Positions 46,822 to 56,801 of a DNA stretch of 64,000 nucleotides are shown here, one piece after another. The translations under genes were made by a program, and so were the position numbers. The stretch is from Pseudoalteromonas luteoviolacea NCIMB 1944 (GTDB lineage Bacteria > Pseudomonadota > Gammaproteobacteria > Enterobacterales > Alteromonadaceae). How positions within the stretch are numbered: position 1 is the stretch's first letter; each line of letters opens with the position of its first letter. The DNA is taken from the NCBI RefSeq assembly GCF_001625565.1, contig NZ_AUXS01000064.1, forward strand, positions 186,001-250,000. Reading direction: 5' to 3'. The notes beneath the pieces are model-generated. The model ran no database searches and was not told the origin of the DNA. It saw only the letters and a program-made list of their open reading frames with translations.

Positions 46822-49623
46822 TTATCGCCTCTGCAATTTATACTCTTCAAGCTCGCTAACCGCTGCTTGATGACCGCCAGATGCAGCTGCTTTCAACCAC
46901 ATTTGGATCTCGGTAGTAAATTTATTGTGATCTTGCTTTTTAAGTAACATTGCCAGCTTGTACATGCCGTCAGGGACTTTTTCATCTGCTGCCAATTGCA
47001 ACCATTTTACTGCTTTGCGCATGGACTCTTCACTTGTATCATGGCGAGCGTAATAATCGCCCAGTAAGATATAGCTTTTAACAAATTGCTTATCTGCCGC
47101 CCGCTGCAACCACTCAAGCCCGTCTTTTTCTTGATTTTGAGACAGGTTTAGTGCACCTAAGTTATGCATAGCATCTGGCACCCCCAAATTTGCAGAACGT
47201 TCAAAGTAGTCTTTTGCTCGCTCAGTATCTACTGCAACACGCAAACCATCTCGATAGATCACGCCAAGTGAGTTTAGCGCCATACCATCATTTTGTTGCG
47301 CAGCTTTCATAAAATAGTATCTGGCTTTGTTGAAATCTATATCGACGTTAACACCGTGATAGAAGTGTTCTCCAATGAATGATGCAACATTAAAGTTTTT
47401 CGCTTTCGCTAACTGAGATATTGCCTCTACAGCATCATCTTCGCTTTTATCAACCCCTTTTCCAATCCAATAAAACTCAGCAATTTTATTAAGAGCATCC
47501 ACCTTTCCCAAGGTTACTGAGGTTCTATACCAGTTAAATGCGAGGGCTAGATCTTGAGGTTCGATATCATCACTTTCATATAAGCTAGCAAGTTTATATG
47601 CAGCAGCAGCATTGCCAGCCTGCGCTGCATTTTGCAGCATACTAAACGCGTCTAGTTGTTGCTTGCCCGCTAGTTGCTTGTTCAAAATCATCTCAGCTTG
47701 TTTTACAACACATAAATTACAGTCTTGTCCCCGACTCTCTTCAAGTAATTGAAACGCTGATTGAATATCACCGTTTTGCTCAATTATGCAACGGCTATGA
47801 TTTATGGCCGCCCGTTTAGCGCCTAACTCATGTGCTTTTTTGAACAGAGTACACGCCTTTTCCTGATAGTCTTTGGAGTTATACTCTAAATAAATATCGC
47901 CGAGATTGATTAGTGCAGCGGTATTATGTTGTTCAGCAGCTTCTTTATATAACTCTATGGCCTTAGTTCTATCCTTTTTAACAGCCACGCCATTTAAGTA
48001 AAAAGTTGCGAGGTTATTTTTTCCTAGGGCAGAACCCATTTCAGCTGCTTTTTGATAAAAAGAAACCGCAGTGTCTAAATCTCGTTCAACTAACTCACCT
48101 TGTTCGTACAAAAAGCCTAAATTTGCAAATGCATTGCCAGCGCCTAACTCACCGGCTTTCAAATAAAACGATCGCGCCTTTTTAAAGTTGATGAGAAGAC
48201 CAAATTCACCAAATTGATATATGTGGCCAAGCATTTCATTTGCAAATGCGACATCGCGATTAGCAAATGCTTTTAACAACCCAACAACGGGTATGTCTCG
48301 CTCTTTATTGGCGCGCATACCTTTAACTAAGCTTTTCAAGCAACTTTCCTGTCCAAGTTTTGCGCCCTCATGGAAATAAGGTCTAGCCAATGCCCAACTC
48401 TCTTTTAACGCAACTTCTGCCGCTTGGCAAAACGCGGGGGCATAGCCAGATCTAGCTGAAACTAGGTAATACTCCAGTGCTAACTCATCGCTTTGCTCTT
48501 TGCCATCTGCGTAAAAGTAGGCATTGGCTATGTTAAAAGCCGAAAAGCGATTACCTAAATCGGCAGCCTGCTCAAAGAGAGTTAGCGCCTTTGCTCGGTC
48601 CTTTTCGATTCCTCTCCCTAAGTTGTATAAAGTCCCTAAATTGTGCATTGACTGAGCATCTTGCCTATCTATTCCTTTTTGATACCAATAGATCGCTTTG
48701 TCATAATCCCGCTCTACGCCTTTGCCTAGCTCATATAAGCTACCTAAATTTCCAAAACTCAGTCTACTGCCTAGTTCCACAGCCTGCTCAAAATAGCTTT
48801 TTGCACGATTATAGTCGATGTCTACACCGTCACCGTTGTTATACATCATGCCTAGATTATTAAGTGCATCTCGCGACCCGTTTTTTGCCGCAACCTGATA
48901 CCATCTTAAGGCTTGCTGTGTGTCAGGTTTACTTCTGTGATAAAGATATCCAAGTTCAAATGCACATTCTTTGTAACCTCGTACATAACTCACTTGAAAA
49001 TAGTCAGCGGCTTTATCTAAATCTCTAAGTTTCTTTGACTCTCGGTAAACTATACCTAGACCACACAGCGCTTTGACATCACCATGGTATGCTGCGTTAG
49101 CGAAAAGCTGCTGCGCTGTTTCATAGCCTTTCTCTTCTCGCCAATGCCTTATAAATATGTATCCTAATTCGGTAGCTGCTGAATAATCCCCCAACTCAAT
49201 GGCACGAGCATATAAATTCATTGCCTCCTTTAGATCTACATCAACACCGTCCCCCCCATAGCGATACCACTGTGCTAGAAACAAAATAGCGGGAATATAA
49301 TCTCGTTCAGCAGCCTTAACTGTCCACTCAAGAGGCGTACCTTGTACATACTCTTTACCGTGCCCTTTTAATAGCTTTTTCGCAATTTCTAACTGAGCAG
49401 GCCCGTATTCGTAGTCAGCTAGCTCATTCAGTAATTCAAACTCATAGTCATGATCTTTTAGTCGGTAAGCCTCTTGAGATAGCAATAAATAGCTTTGAGC
49501 TACAAGCGCATCGGTTGATACATCATTTGGCTGGTGAAATAGCAGGTGAGGAGCAACAGGTTTTTGAATCGAGTTACAACCGGACAAAAGAGTAAATAAA
49601 ACAATAAATACAATGAGTTTCAT
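46822..49623 (-). CDS. Large Sel1-repeat lipoprotein
   Basis: A 933-residue predicted lipoprotein (LLSGC, Cys16) built almost entirely of Sel1-like repeats of about 36 residues, for example DALNNLGMMYNNGDGVDIDY and NRAKSYFEQAVELGSRLSFG. More than twenty repeats form a long solenoid. Such proteins usually scaffold other proteins at the envelope; the partner is unknown. The repeats are irregular in the middle (about 390-450 and 610-660). Confidence 0.87.
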   Translation of the reverse strand: MKLIVFIVLFTLLSGCNSIQKPVAPHLLFHQPNDVSTDALVAQSYLLLSQEAYRLKDHDYEFELLNELADYEYGPAQLEIAKKLLKGHGKEYVQGTPLEWTVKAAERDYIPAILFLAQWYRYGGDGVDVDLKEAMNLYARAIELGDYSAATELGYIFIRHWREEKGYETAQQLFANAAYHGDVKALCGLGIVYRESKKLRDLDKAADYFQVSYVRGYKECAFELGYLYHRSKPDTQQALRWYQVAAKNGSRDALNNLGMMYNNGDGVDIDYNRAKSYFEQAVELGSRLSFGNLGSLYELGKGVERDYDKAIYWYQKGIDRQDAQSMHNLGTLYNLGRGIEKDRAKALTLFEQAADLGNRFSAFNIANAYFYADGKEQSDELALEYYLVSARSGYAPAFCQAAEVALKESWALARPYFHEGAKLGQESCLKSLVKGMRANKERDIPVVGLLKAFANRDVAFANEMLGHIYQFGEFGLLINFKKARSFYLKAGELGAGNAFANLGFLYEQGELVERDLDTAVSFYQKAAEMGSALGKNNLATFYLNGVAVKKDRTKAIELYKEAAEQHNTAALINLGDIYLEYNSKDYQEKACTLFKKAHELGAKRAAINHSRCIIEQNGDIQSAFQLLEESRGQDCNLCVVKQAEMILNKQLAGKQQLDAFSMLQNAAQAGNAAAAYKLASLYESDDIEPQDLALAFNWYRTSVTLGKVDALNKIAEFYWIGKGVDKSEDDAVEAISQLAKAKNFNVASFIGEHFYHGVNVDIDFNKARYYFMKAAQQNDGMALNSLGVIYRDGLRVAVDTERAKDYFERSANLGVPDAMHNLGALNLSQNQEKDGLEWLQRAADKQFVKSYILLGDYYARHDTSEESMRKAVKWLQLAADEKVPDGMYKLAMLLKKQDHNKFTTEIQMWLKAAASGGHQAAVSELEEYKLQRR

Positions 49624-49780
49624 ACAAAAATCTAATCAAAAGACGCCAAAGCCAAGACTGCCAGCAAAGAGCTGCGCTTGCAAGCCCACTGCTTATAATT
49701 CTAGCCAAGGTTCAAATATTTGGCAGTAATTTGTACTTCATCTTTTATACTCCAATCTCAACGGAGCTGCGAATGCAAAA

Positions 49781-50470
49781 ACATAGATTGCGGGGCAAGC
49801 CCACAATGACGATGGATACAAATGCTAAGCACTACGGTACTTTCGACGTCCGACGTCACCCAGTTCCAACGCCGTCTTCCTGTCCCCCCCAGCCCCAACC
49901 TCGTCACCCTGAGCTTGACTCAGGGCCCATCACCAACGGCGCGCTACACTAAAACATGGATTGCGGGGCAAGCCCACAATGACGATGGATACAAATGCTA
50001 AGCACTACGGTACTTTCGACGTCCGACGTCACCCAGTTCCAGCGCCGCCTTCCTGTCCCAACCTCGTCTCCCTGTTCCAACCTCGCCCCCCAGCCCTAAC
50101 ACCGTCATACAGCTCTAACCTCGTCGCCCTGAGCTTGACTCAGGGTCCATCAACAACGGCGCACTACACTAAAACATGGATTGCGGGGCAAGCCCACAAT
50201 GACGATGGATACAAATGCTAAGCACTATGGTAACTCCCGACATCCGACGTCACCCAGTTCCAACGCTGTCTTCCTGTCCCAACCTCGTCTTCCTGTCCCA
50301 ACCTCGTCTTCCTGTCCCAACCTCTTCCCCAAGCCCTTAACACCGTCATCCAGCCTTAACCTCATCCCCCAGCCCTAAACTCGTCACCCTGAGCTTGACT
50401 CAGGGCCCATCACAAACGGCGCTTTACACTAATACATGGATTGCGAGGCGAGCCCACAATGGCGATGTGA
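49781..50470. repeat. Composite REP array, three units lengthening stepwise plus a partial
   Basis: Three units start with ACATRGATTGCGGGGCAAGC at 49781, 49954 and 50174; a shortened, diverged unit starts at 50434. Each ends with the palindrome CCCTGAGCTTGACTCAGGG (49907-49925, 50127-50145, 50387-50405; the middle one followed by T instead of C). Unit lengths are 173, 220 and 260 bases. The growth comes from a 19-base minirepeat (TTCCTGTCCCAACCTCGTC) present once, about twice and three times. Related single units lie near 59991 and 60583. Frames read through the array are artefacts of the repeat. Confidence 0.85.
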
Positions 50471-50590
50471 GCTTACCTACAACTACTGTGAAATCATGTT
50501 TGGATATCAAAGCCAAGTCAGTAAACTCAGTGGAAATTCAGCCTCGGACTTTCTCTCAAATAGGAGGCTTCTCAATCTTGAATTCCTCAC

Positions 50591-51481
50591 CTATTGCGCC
50601 GCCACCCCATTTAATTCAGCAACAATCCAATCGCGAAATGCTTTGAATTTAGGCCATTCAAAATGGCTTTCTGGCGCAACTAAATGGTAACTATACTCAC
50701 ATAACCAAGCGAAGTCGGGGTAGATTTCTAACTGCCCCATTTCCAAAGACTGTTCCACCATGCGTTTACGCAATAAAGAGAACCCTTGTCCGGCGACAGT
50801 CGCTTGTTGCACAAGCGCCGCATTGTCAATTTTCAAATTGCTTAATGTGTGACCTTCTAAGTCAAGTTGCGAGCTCAGCGCTTGCCAAGCCAATTCATTG
50901 TCACGTCCTTCATCGTATATAAAGTTGAGTTTAGACAGCTGCGCGCGAAGTGGTTTGTGAGGGTCTATTAGTCCGGGACGATACGCAATAACTAATTCAT
51001 CTTTTGCAATTAATTCACTTTTTAATCCTTGATAGTCACCCAAACCAAAGCGGATCCCTATGTCGATATCCTCGTGATTAAAATCCGCCAGTTGCTCGGT
51101 TGGATCTATCCGAAGTTGATAACTTGGTAAGGCTTTATTAAAGCTCGTTAGTCGAGGAAGTAACCAACACGTAGCAAATGAGGGTAAAACAGATAAGCTG
51201 ATAGTGTTTGGATTTGGATCTGACTTTAACATCGACAGTCCCATTTCAACTTGCCCAAAAGCTTTGTGCAAATATGGCAATAAATCTTGGCCTTGCTGAG
51301 TTAAAAGCACTTTCCTCGTCTGCCTTTCAAACAAAGTACACCCTAGCTGCTGCTCCAAAATACGGATCTGTTGACTCACAGCAGCTTGTGTCACAAATAA
51401 CGCTTCTGCGGCTTGTTTAAAGCTGCCCAATTCTGCAGCTGTTTTAAAGTACCAAAGCCCTTTAAATGGTGGTGATTTCAT
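50591..51481 (-). CDS. LysR-family transcriptional regulator
   Basis: A 296-residue LysR regulator of the GcvA-like group. The N-terminal winged helix is FKTAAELGSFKQAAEALFVT with QAAVSQQIRILEQQLG; the rest is an effector-binding domain (SLSVLPSFATCWLLPRL is typical of GcvA-like proteins). It is divergent from a small periplasmic protein gene at 51593, a likely target by position. Confidence 0.9.
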   Translation of the reverse strand: MKSPPFKGLWYFKTAAELGSFKQAAEALFVTQAAVSQQIRILEQQLGCTLFERQTRKVLLTQQGQDLLPYLHKAFGQVEMGLSMLKSDPNPNTISLSVLPSFATCWLLPRLTSFNKALPSYQLRIDPTEQLADFNHEDIDIGIRFGLGDYQGLKSELIAKDELVIAYRPGLIDPHKPLRAQLSKLNFIYDEGRDNELAWQALSSQLDLEGHTLSNLKIDNAALVQQATVAGQGFSLLRKRMVEQSLEMGQLEIYPDFAWLCEYSYHLVAPESHFEWPKFKAFRDWIVAELNGVAAQ

Positions 51482-51592
51482 TTCATTTTCACTTAACTAA
51501 AACTTAACTATGGAACAAAATTTCTCGTTTGTCAGTTTTTCCAATGGATCTAATACTTAGCGATGAAACCAGAGACATAGGGACTTTTTATC

Positions 51593-51898
51593 ATGAAATA
51601 TGCAATTATACTCGCAGTTCCATTCATTACTTTTACATCAGCGGCTCAGCAGGTACAGGTTGAAAGAATTTTCACCAATGCGGGATACCCCTACAAAAAC
51701 TTAATTATGAAAGCAGAAAGAGTGGAACTCGTTTACACCGAAAAACAAGACAAAACGACCTGTCGAGTGAAGGTCTATAATGACGATACTTTACATCAAG
51801 GTGAGCAAGTAGAAATATCTAAAAAAGCGTTTTCGGATAACCCGGTAAAAAGTTGCTTGGCCCGTAAAAACGCTAAACAGATATTAAGTTTACTCTAG
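51593..51898 (+). CDS. Small periplasmic protein, unknown
   Basis: A 101-residue protein with a signal peptide (MKYAIILAVPFITFTSAA) and two cysteines (KTTCRVKV, VKSCLARK) that may pair. GGGA lies about 11 bases before the ATG. I do not recognise the family. It is divergent from the LysR gene and may be under its control. Confidence 0.6.
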   Translation: MKYAIILAVPFITFTSAAQQVQVERIFTNAGYPYKNLIMKAERVELVYTEKQDKTTCRVKVYNDDTLHQGEQVEISKKAFSDNPVKSCLARKNAKQILSLL

Positions 51899-51919
51899 CA
51901 GGGGGATATCACGCTGTTG

Positions 51920-51957
51920 CAGTTTCTTAGATCAAGTGTTTTTGATCTGAGAAACTG
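51920..51957. terminator. Long hairpin between convergent genes
   Basis: CAGTTTCTTAGATCAA pairs with TTGATCTGAGAAACTG (one mismatch) around a short loop, between the small periplasmic gene and lodB, which face each other. There is no T run, so it is a likely transcript-end or stabilising hairpin. Confidence 0.55.
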
Positions 51958-51985
51958 TTCACTGATAGTTGAATGGCCAGCCACA

Positions 51986-53116
51986 TCAAGCAACCCGATT
52001 TAGACACTCATGGCGCTTGAGCCAAAATGGCGCGTCATGCCAGCGCTGCTCTTTGCCGTAAAACTGCTGCTTTAAGTTTAAATATTGCTCAAACTGATTC
52101 TCTAAATCTTGTTGGTAAATACGGCTTCTATTTAAGAAGTCTTCGGGTGTTAATGAGTTGCCAATGATGGTCGCGGCTTGACAACCCGATGACATGGCAA
52201 ACCCCAAGCCCATTGAAGAGATAGGATCAAAAGCACACGCAGCATCCCCCACGGGCAAATAGTGCTCAATGTGTGTAAAGCGACTAAAATGTGTGCCCGC
52301 AGGCCGAACCCAGAGGTTGTCGTCGACAAGTCGCGATCCCGCAACCCTTTTAGACATATGCATGCTCTTTGTGAGATGTTTCTGCCACTGTTCAGAGCGG
52401 TTTATTTTCATTTTTGAAATGAATTCAAAATCACTAAAGTAGGTGACAACTAACATTTTCTGAGATAATGCTGCACTATACCACCAGCCAAACTCATCAC
52501 TTTCTATCAGTTGGATTTGCTCTAGCGCCATGCTGGTGGTTTCAAAAAATGCTCCAACGCCAGTTAACCTGTCATACTGAGTTACATGAGCCCCCATTGA
52601 TTTACTCAATGAAGAATTACGACCCGACGCATCCACAAGGTAACGACATACAATTTCAAACTTGCCAAATTCAGGGTGATTCGCAAAAACCAAGTAACGT
52701 CCGTCCTGCAACCTAGTTACCATTTTACATTTAGTCCGCGGGAATACATGACCGCCGCGGTTTTGCACACTTTCAACAAGCGTTAAATCAAACGTTTCTC
52801 GATCAATTTGAAAGGTTGCTCTATCAGGTGCAAAAATCGCGTGACGATTTGCCGATTTATCACTTCCCCAAAAAGCGCTATTGCCTTGAGTAGGTGTAAA
52901 ACAACTAGCCCCAAATTGCGCCCTTGGCAAGTGCAAATAGTCTAACAATGAAAAAATACTCGCTGATACGCTTTCACCTATTCGAAGCCGTTGCAAATCG
53001 GATTGTTCAGTCATAATTACCGATAAATTAGTGTGATTAAGCAAGTTCAATGCAGCGCAGGCCCCGCCGGGGCCTGCGCCAACAACCAGCACATCACATT
53101 CATGTGCATTTATCAT
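51986..53116 (-). CDS. lodB: FAD-dependent LodB-like maturation enzyme
   Basis: A 376-residue flavoprotein of the halogenase-like/LodB group. The dinucleotide fold DVLVVGAGPGGACAA and the second FAD motif GDAACAFDPISSMGLGFA are clear, with RIGESV near residue 46. In Marinomonas, LodB is needed to form the cysteine tryptophylquinone of LodA. Here it begins five bases after the lodA-like stop, on the same strand, so the pair is one operon. It lacks a signal peptide and acts in the cytoplasm. Confidence 0.88.
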   Translation of the reverse strand: MINAHECDVLVVGAGPGGACAALNLLNHTNLSVIMTEQSDLQRLRIGESVSASIFSLLDYLHLPRAQFGASCFTPTQGNSAFWGSDKSANRHAIFAPDRATFQIDRETFDLTLVESVQNRGGHVFPRTKCKMVTRLQDGRYLVFANHPEFGKFEIVCRYLVDASGRNSSLSKSMGAHVTQYDRLTGVGAFFETTSMALEQIQLIESDEFGWWYSAALSQKMLVVTYFSDFEFISKMKINRSEQWQKHLTKSMHMSKRVAGSRLVDDNLWVRPAGTHFSRFTHIEHYLPVGDAACAFDPISSMGLGFAMSSGCQAATIIGNSLTPEDFLNRSRIYQQDLENQFEQYLNLKQQFYGKEQRWHDAPFWLKRHECLNRVA

Positions 53117-53121
53117 CTCAA

Positions 53122-55206
53122 TTACCGTCTTGTGCGAGTACCACTGCGCGGCACTTTTTTAATGGCAGGTTTTGCCGTAATTGGCTGTGCCATTTTCTTT
53201 TCAAGTCCGTTAAGTAAGGCTTTGGCTTTTGCACACCCTGATGAAAGGTGGCTTTTCACATCATCTGGAATGTAAAACACCGGAATGTCCGTGCCGTCAT
53301 CTTGCTGGTTGCCTGTGATATCAGATACAGGGACATCCTTGTATGCAAATAACTGGTGGTTTCGCTCCGATTCTGTAAAAAATGGGAAGTTTGGCTCTTC
53401 AGTGTTTTGGTTGCGAATAAACCCTAGTGCTGACCAATGCTCCACCATTTGCACAAAACTATTAATACCACGAGCATAATTTACTTGTTGACCAGCGGGC
53501 AAATGGGTCAGACTTTGGTCATCATACTGGTTGGTCAGCACATCCCACGGACTTTGTGGTGGCCACCAATAGCTATAATACGTTGGTGCAAGCGGCACCA
53601 TATTTGGGTCTTCCTCTGTGCCTTCATTCACTTTGTTGACCGTAGGATCGGTAAAGTTCACATTTTGAATAGTACAATTGAAGAAATCAGCCTGCCACGG
53701 GCACGCCATGCGTTTAGTTAAATCGCCTGGCTGGCAACCACCGCCTTCACATTCATCGCGCTCTGGATCTAAGCCGCTTGGAAAGCCATTACCCATACTT
53801 TGGTCTTTGATCACATAAGGCGCCGCGTATACTGCAGGGTTTTGCATGCTCCATGTCACCTCAATACCTGGGCACATAGGCAAGCCCACACAATTACCGA
53901 CACTGCTTTGATCGGCATAAAATACACCAAAATCATCTTGTGCAGACGTAGGCTCTGCGGGCTTTTCACTTGAGAAATTCCCCTCAGCCCATTGGCTCAG
54001 TAAAAAGTATTGCGTTTGAGTTAACGTCAAAAACTTATCGACAATATTATCCTCTGCGTTACTGACTGAGTTGCTACCTGAATTCATAGGCATCAAGGGT
54101 AAATGCCCTTCAGTACCATGTTCAAATAGCTGCTGATTAGTTTGTTCTAGAGGTGGGATTTGCTGCATGGTTGCAGGGTCAACAGGCTGTCTGAAATAGT
54201 TAAAGTAGGCCTCTCGGTTTGCTTTATTGTCTTCAGAGTTATCTTTAAAATCAAAGATATTTGACACAAATGCCGACATAGATTGGACATTAGATACCCA
54301 TTGATAGCGGCTGATCCGCTGAATAATCGGCTCAATATCTCGATAATAGTTGGCCGGATAAGATGTTTGAAATTCACCACCTTGAAATAGCTCGGGGCAT
54401 AGGTTTTGCTCCCTAACCGCAACATCAAACATGGTGTCGCTCAAATTGGAAATATTGACAATTTCCGGCGCAAAATCAGGTGAACCAACAATCACCCAAG
54501 CAGATAGTTTCAACTCCTTGCCATCGTTAAATGTTACTGTGCAATAAACAGTCCCATCAGCAATATCGTCATGCCAAGTGTCTGCACCACCGTATGATTC
54601 AAGCGGCTCGTTACCACCGGCATTACCGAAACCACCGATGACCACTAAACGCCCTTCATTGTCCGTTAAAATGTTACCCAGCGTTTTAACTTCTGTGCCT
54701 TGACAAGGTTTAGGAGGAAAACTCACGGGGTAATTACTAGGCGCGCTCGCCTCATCAAAATTGGCTTGGTCATTGGCACCTGAAATGGTTCTCGGGCCCG
54801 GGTCAATAATCAACGCGCGGCGATCGTCTGCGTCTTTATTGCGCCAAGGCGTACCTCGCTTTTTGTAGCTGTTGTCTTCACCGAAGAGTAAGTTGCCTTG
54901 CAACTCATTAAACTCATACCATGCCGCTTTTTTGTTTGCGACATGTACGGTCCACGTAATGGCTTTAACCTTGTCACTTGATAGCGTCAGTTCATTATTG
55001 TTTTCATCAATAATTTTAAAAGGCTGGCCTTGTCTGCGGATCCGCCCCTCGTCATCCTTAAATTGGCTTACCGGGGTGTCTATTTTATTACCCAACTCAT
55101 CAGCTTCGTAGGGAAGCCCTCCAATTTGATCCGGTGCCAAGTAAAATTGACCGTCGCTATTTCCAAGTCTTGCGACGCCCACTGAAGGGTGAAGTGAATA
55201 GTTCAT
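53122..55206 (-). CDS. lodA: LodA/GoxA-like CTQ-dependent amino-acid oxidase
   Basis: A 694-residue protein of the LodA family, which oxidise amino acids (lysine in LodA, glycine in GoxA) and release ammonia and peroxide. The family start (SLHPSVGVARLGNS) and the segments IDPGPRTISG and PMCPGIEVTW are present. CTQ is made from one Cys and one Trp; the best candidates here are Cys445 (MCPGIE) and Trp504 (ACPWQADF), assigned by inference. Length is closer to glycine oxidase GoxA than to LodA, but substrate cannot be decided. AAAGGAT precedes the ATG. The lodB-like gene follows in the operon. Confidence 0.88.
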   Translation of the reverse strand: MNYSLHPSVGVARLGNSDGQFYLAPDQIGGLPYEADELGNKIDTPVSQFKDDEGRIRRQGQPFKIIDENNNELTLSSDKVKAITWTVHVANKKAAWYEFNELQGNLLFGEDNSYKKRGTPWRNKDADDRRALIIDPGPRTISGANDQANFDEASAPSNYPVSFPPKPCQGTEVKTLGNILTDNEGRLVVIGGFGNAGGNEPLESYGGADTWHDDIADGTVYCTVTFNDGKELKLSAWVIVGSPDFAPEIVNISNLSDTMFDVAVREQNLCPELFQGGEFQTSYPANYYRDIEPIIQRISRYQWVSNVQSMSAFVSNIFDFKDNSEDNKANREAYFNYFRQPVDPATMQQIPPLEQTNQQLFEHGTEGHLPLMPMNSGSNSVSNAEDNIVDKFLTLTQTQYFLLSQWAEGNFSSEKPAEPTSAQDDFGVFYADQSSVGNCVGLPMCPGIEVTWSMQNPAVYAAPYVIKDQSMGNGFPSGLDPERDECEGGGCQPGDLTKRMACPWQADFFNCTIQNVNFTDPTVNKVNEGTEEDPNMVPLAPTYYSYWWPPQSPWDVLTNQYDDQSLTHLPAGQQVNYARGINSFVQMVEHWSALGFIRNQNTEEPNFPFFTESERNHQLFAYKDVPVSDITGNQQDDGTDIPVFYIPDDVKSHLSSGCAKAKALLNGLEKKMAQPITAKPAIKKVPRSGTRTRR

Positions 55207-55466
55207 ATTTATATCCTTTAGATACTTTTACTACTGCAAAAAAACGCACCTGTTAACAAAATAAGTCTCGGTGCGCACTTATTTCGCTGAGATACAGCTC
55301 CAGCAGAGTAAAATAAATGTAGCACTCAAGTTAAAATATGCACCTTTCTTTTTTTGGTACACGAGCGGCAATGAACTGCGCTCAATCCATGTACCGTCTT
55401 TTGCGATATCCACTTAAAAATTTAACACTCTGACTTATTTAGTAAAAAAGAATTAGAACATGGGAA

Positions 55467-56597
55467 TTACAGGCGCTGCGTTTTGATTGGAAGATTTAAA
55501 TATTTTTGAAAAGCCGCCGCCAAATTGGGCTGATTATTTGTCATTATACCCTTTAGTTGATTTGCAGTGAGTGAACTACACGGTTCTGACTGCTCTTGCA
55601 ACAAGATATCTTTAAGCGTCTGACGTCCCGAGTTTGAAGACATTAAAAAGTGAACGAATGCCCAGCTGCTTTTGTAAAAGGGTTCTGCGTTTTCAGTGCT
55701 CCAAAGATGTTCCGCATTTAAAAGTTCTAAAGGAGCGACAACCTTACCACCAATATGACCCTGTTTATTGAGGAAGTATTGTGGTTTTATTTTAGCGTGA
55801 TGCATCTTTACTTCTACTGTCTCGAAATACTCGGCAAGCCCTTCATTTAACCACCGCGGCGAGTAACCTATTACAGCTTGATTAATTGCATGCACCGCTT
55901 CGTGGACCGCCGTTTGCATAGTTTGTTCATAAGACCGTTGCACTACCAATGCGGTATTTTTATTGCCAAAATAAATTCCGGTTGTGTTTGTGCCATCACC
56001 ACCATACGATTTCACCACTCGCTCATACTCACGCCTGTTTGGCAGCACCTCTATGTTAAGTGTGACCTTTCGCATGGCTTGTAGCCCAATAACACTGGTA
56101 TAGCTTCTGAATATTGCATTTAGCCGCGTAATGAGTGCATTTTTGAAAGAATGAGTAACCGTTTTTCCTTTGATCCTTAGCTCAAAGTAATCCAAAACCC
56201 GACTGTTTTTTGGTTGGTATAACGCAGCATGATGTTTAGGTTTTTGATCCGAATAATTGGTTATCCCTTTGCTATCTACCCACGTATAAATGCCATTTTC
56301 TATCCGGTACTTGATACTGCCGCCAAGTGGTGGCTGACACCGCCCATAACGACGCAGGTTAGTTTGGTGGTCCGCGATTTCTCTCAGTTTAACTGAATCC
56401 TTTCCATTGAGTTCACTCTGAATATCAACGCCAACCACTGAGAGTTCAGCTTCGGTATCCCTTGGTTTATTTGAATCATTTGCAAACTCTGAGCTCGCTT
56501 GAAAAAACCAAAACTGCCTGTCATCAAAAAATAAATAAAGCGATATCGACAAAGCAATAATGCATACCTTGTTGATAGGATCCTTCCATGTGAACAT
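55467..56597 (-). CDS. Membrane-anchored zinc peptidase (HExxH) with DUF4124-like domain
   Basis: A 376-residue protein with an N-terminal membrane segment (residues 9-25). A DUF4124-like motif (GIYTWVDSKGITNYSDQKP) occurs near residue 107. The C-terminal peptidase-like domain carries HEAVH (His232, Glu233, His236) and, 16 residues on, NEGLAEYFE with Glu252 or Glu256 as third zinc ligand: a gluzincin/peptidase-MA arrangement. It should act in the periplasm; substrate unknown. Confidence 0.8.
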   Translation of the reverse strand: MFTWKDPINKVCIIALSISLYLFFDDRQFWFFQASSEFANDSNKPRDTEAELSVVGVDIQSELNGKDSVKLREIADHQTNLRRYGRCQPPLGGSIKYRIENGIYTWVDSKGITNYSDQKPKHHAALYQPKNSRVLDYFELRIKGKTVTHSFKNALITRLNAIFRSYTSVIGLQAMRKVTLNIEVLPNRREYERVVKSYGGDGTNTTGIYFGNKNTALVVQRSYEQTMQTAVHEAVHAINQAVIGYSPRWLNEGLAEYFETVEVKMHHAKIKPQYFLNKQGHIGGKVVAPLELLNAEHLWSTENAEPFYKSSWAFVHFLMSSNSGRQTLKDILLQEQSEPCSSLTANQLKGIMTNNQPNLAAAFQKYLNLPIKTQRL

Positions 56598-56801
56598 ATT
56601 TTTCGTTCATCCTTAATCTAGATAATATAGTGCATATCCATCATGCACCGATATTTAATCAAACCTTCCTGAAATAGTTACACACGTCTCTACACTTTTT
56701 CCCTGTAACACAGTGTAATACTTATGTACCGCTGTTTGGTTGTATGCTTTTTTGCAATAGTTTTAAACACTCACAATCAAGCAAACAAAAGGAAGACGAC
56801 T

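Noticed and set aside
49731-50378. Repeated small frames starting MRGKPTMTMDTNAKHYG
   Set aside because: They are the REP array read as protein: the same peptide recurs once per DNA unit and there is no ribosome binding site or independent homology.
49781-50470. CRISPR array
   Set aside because: The repeats are long, composite and palindromic, with no constant spacer length and no cas genes.
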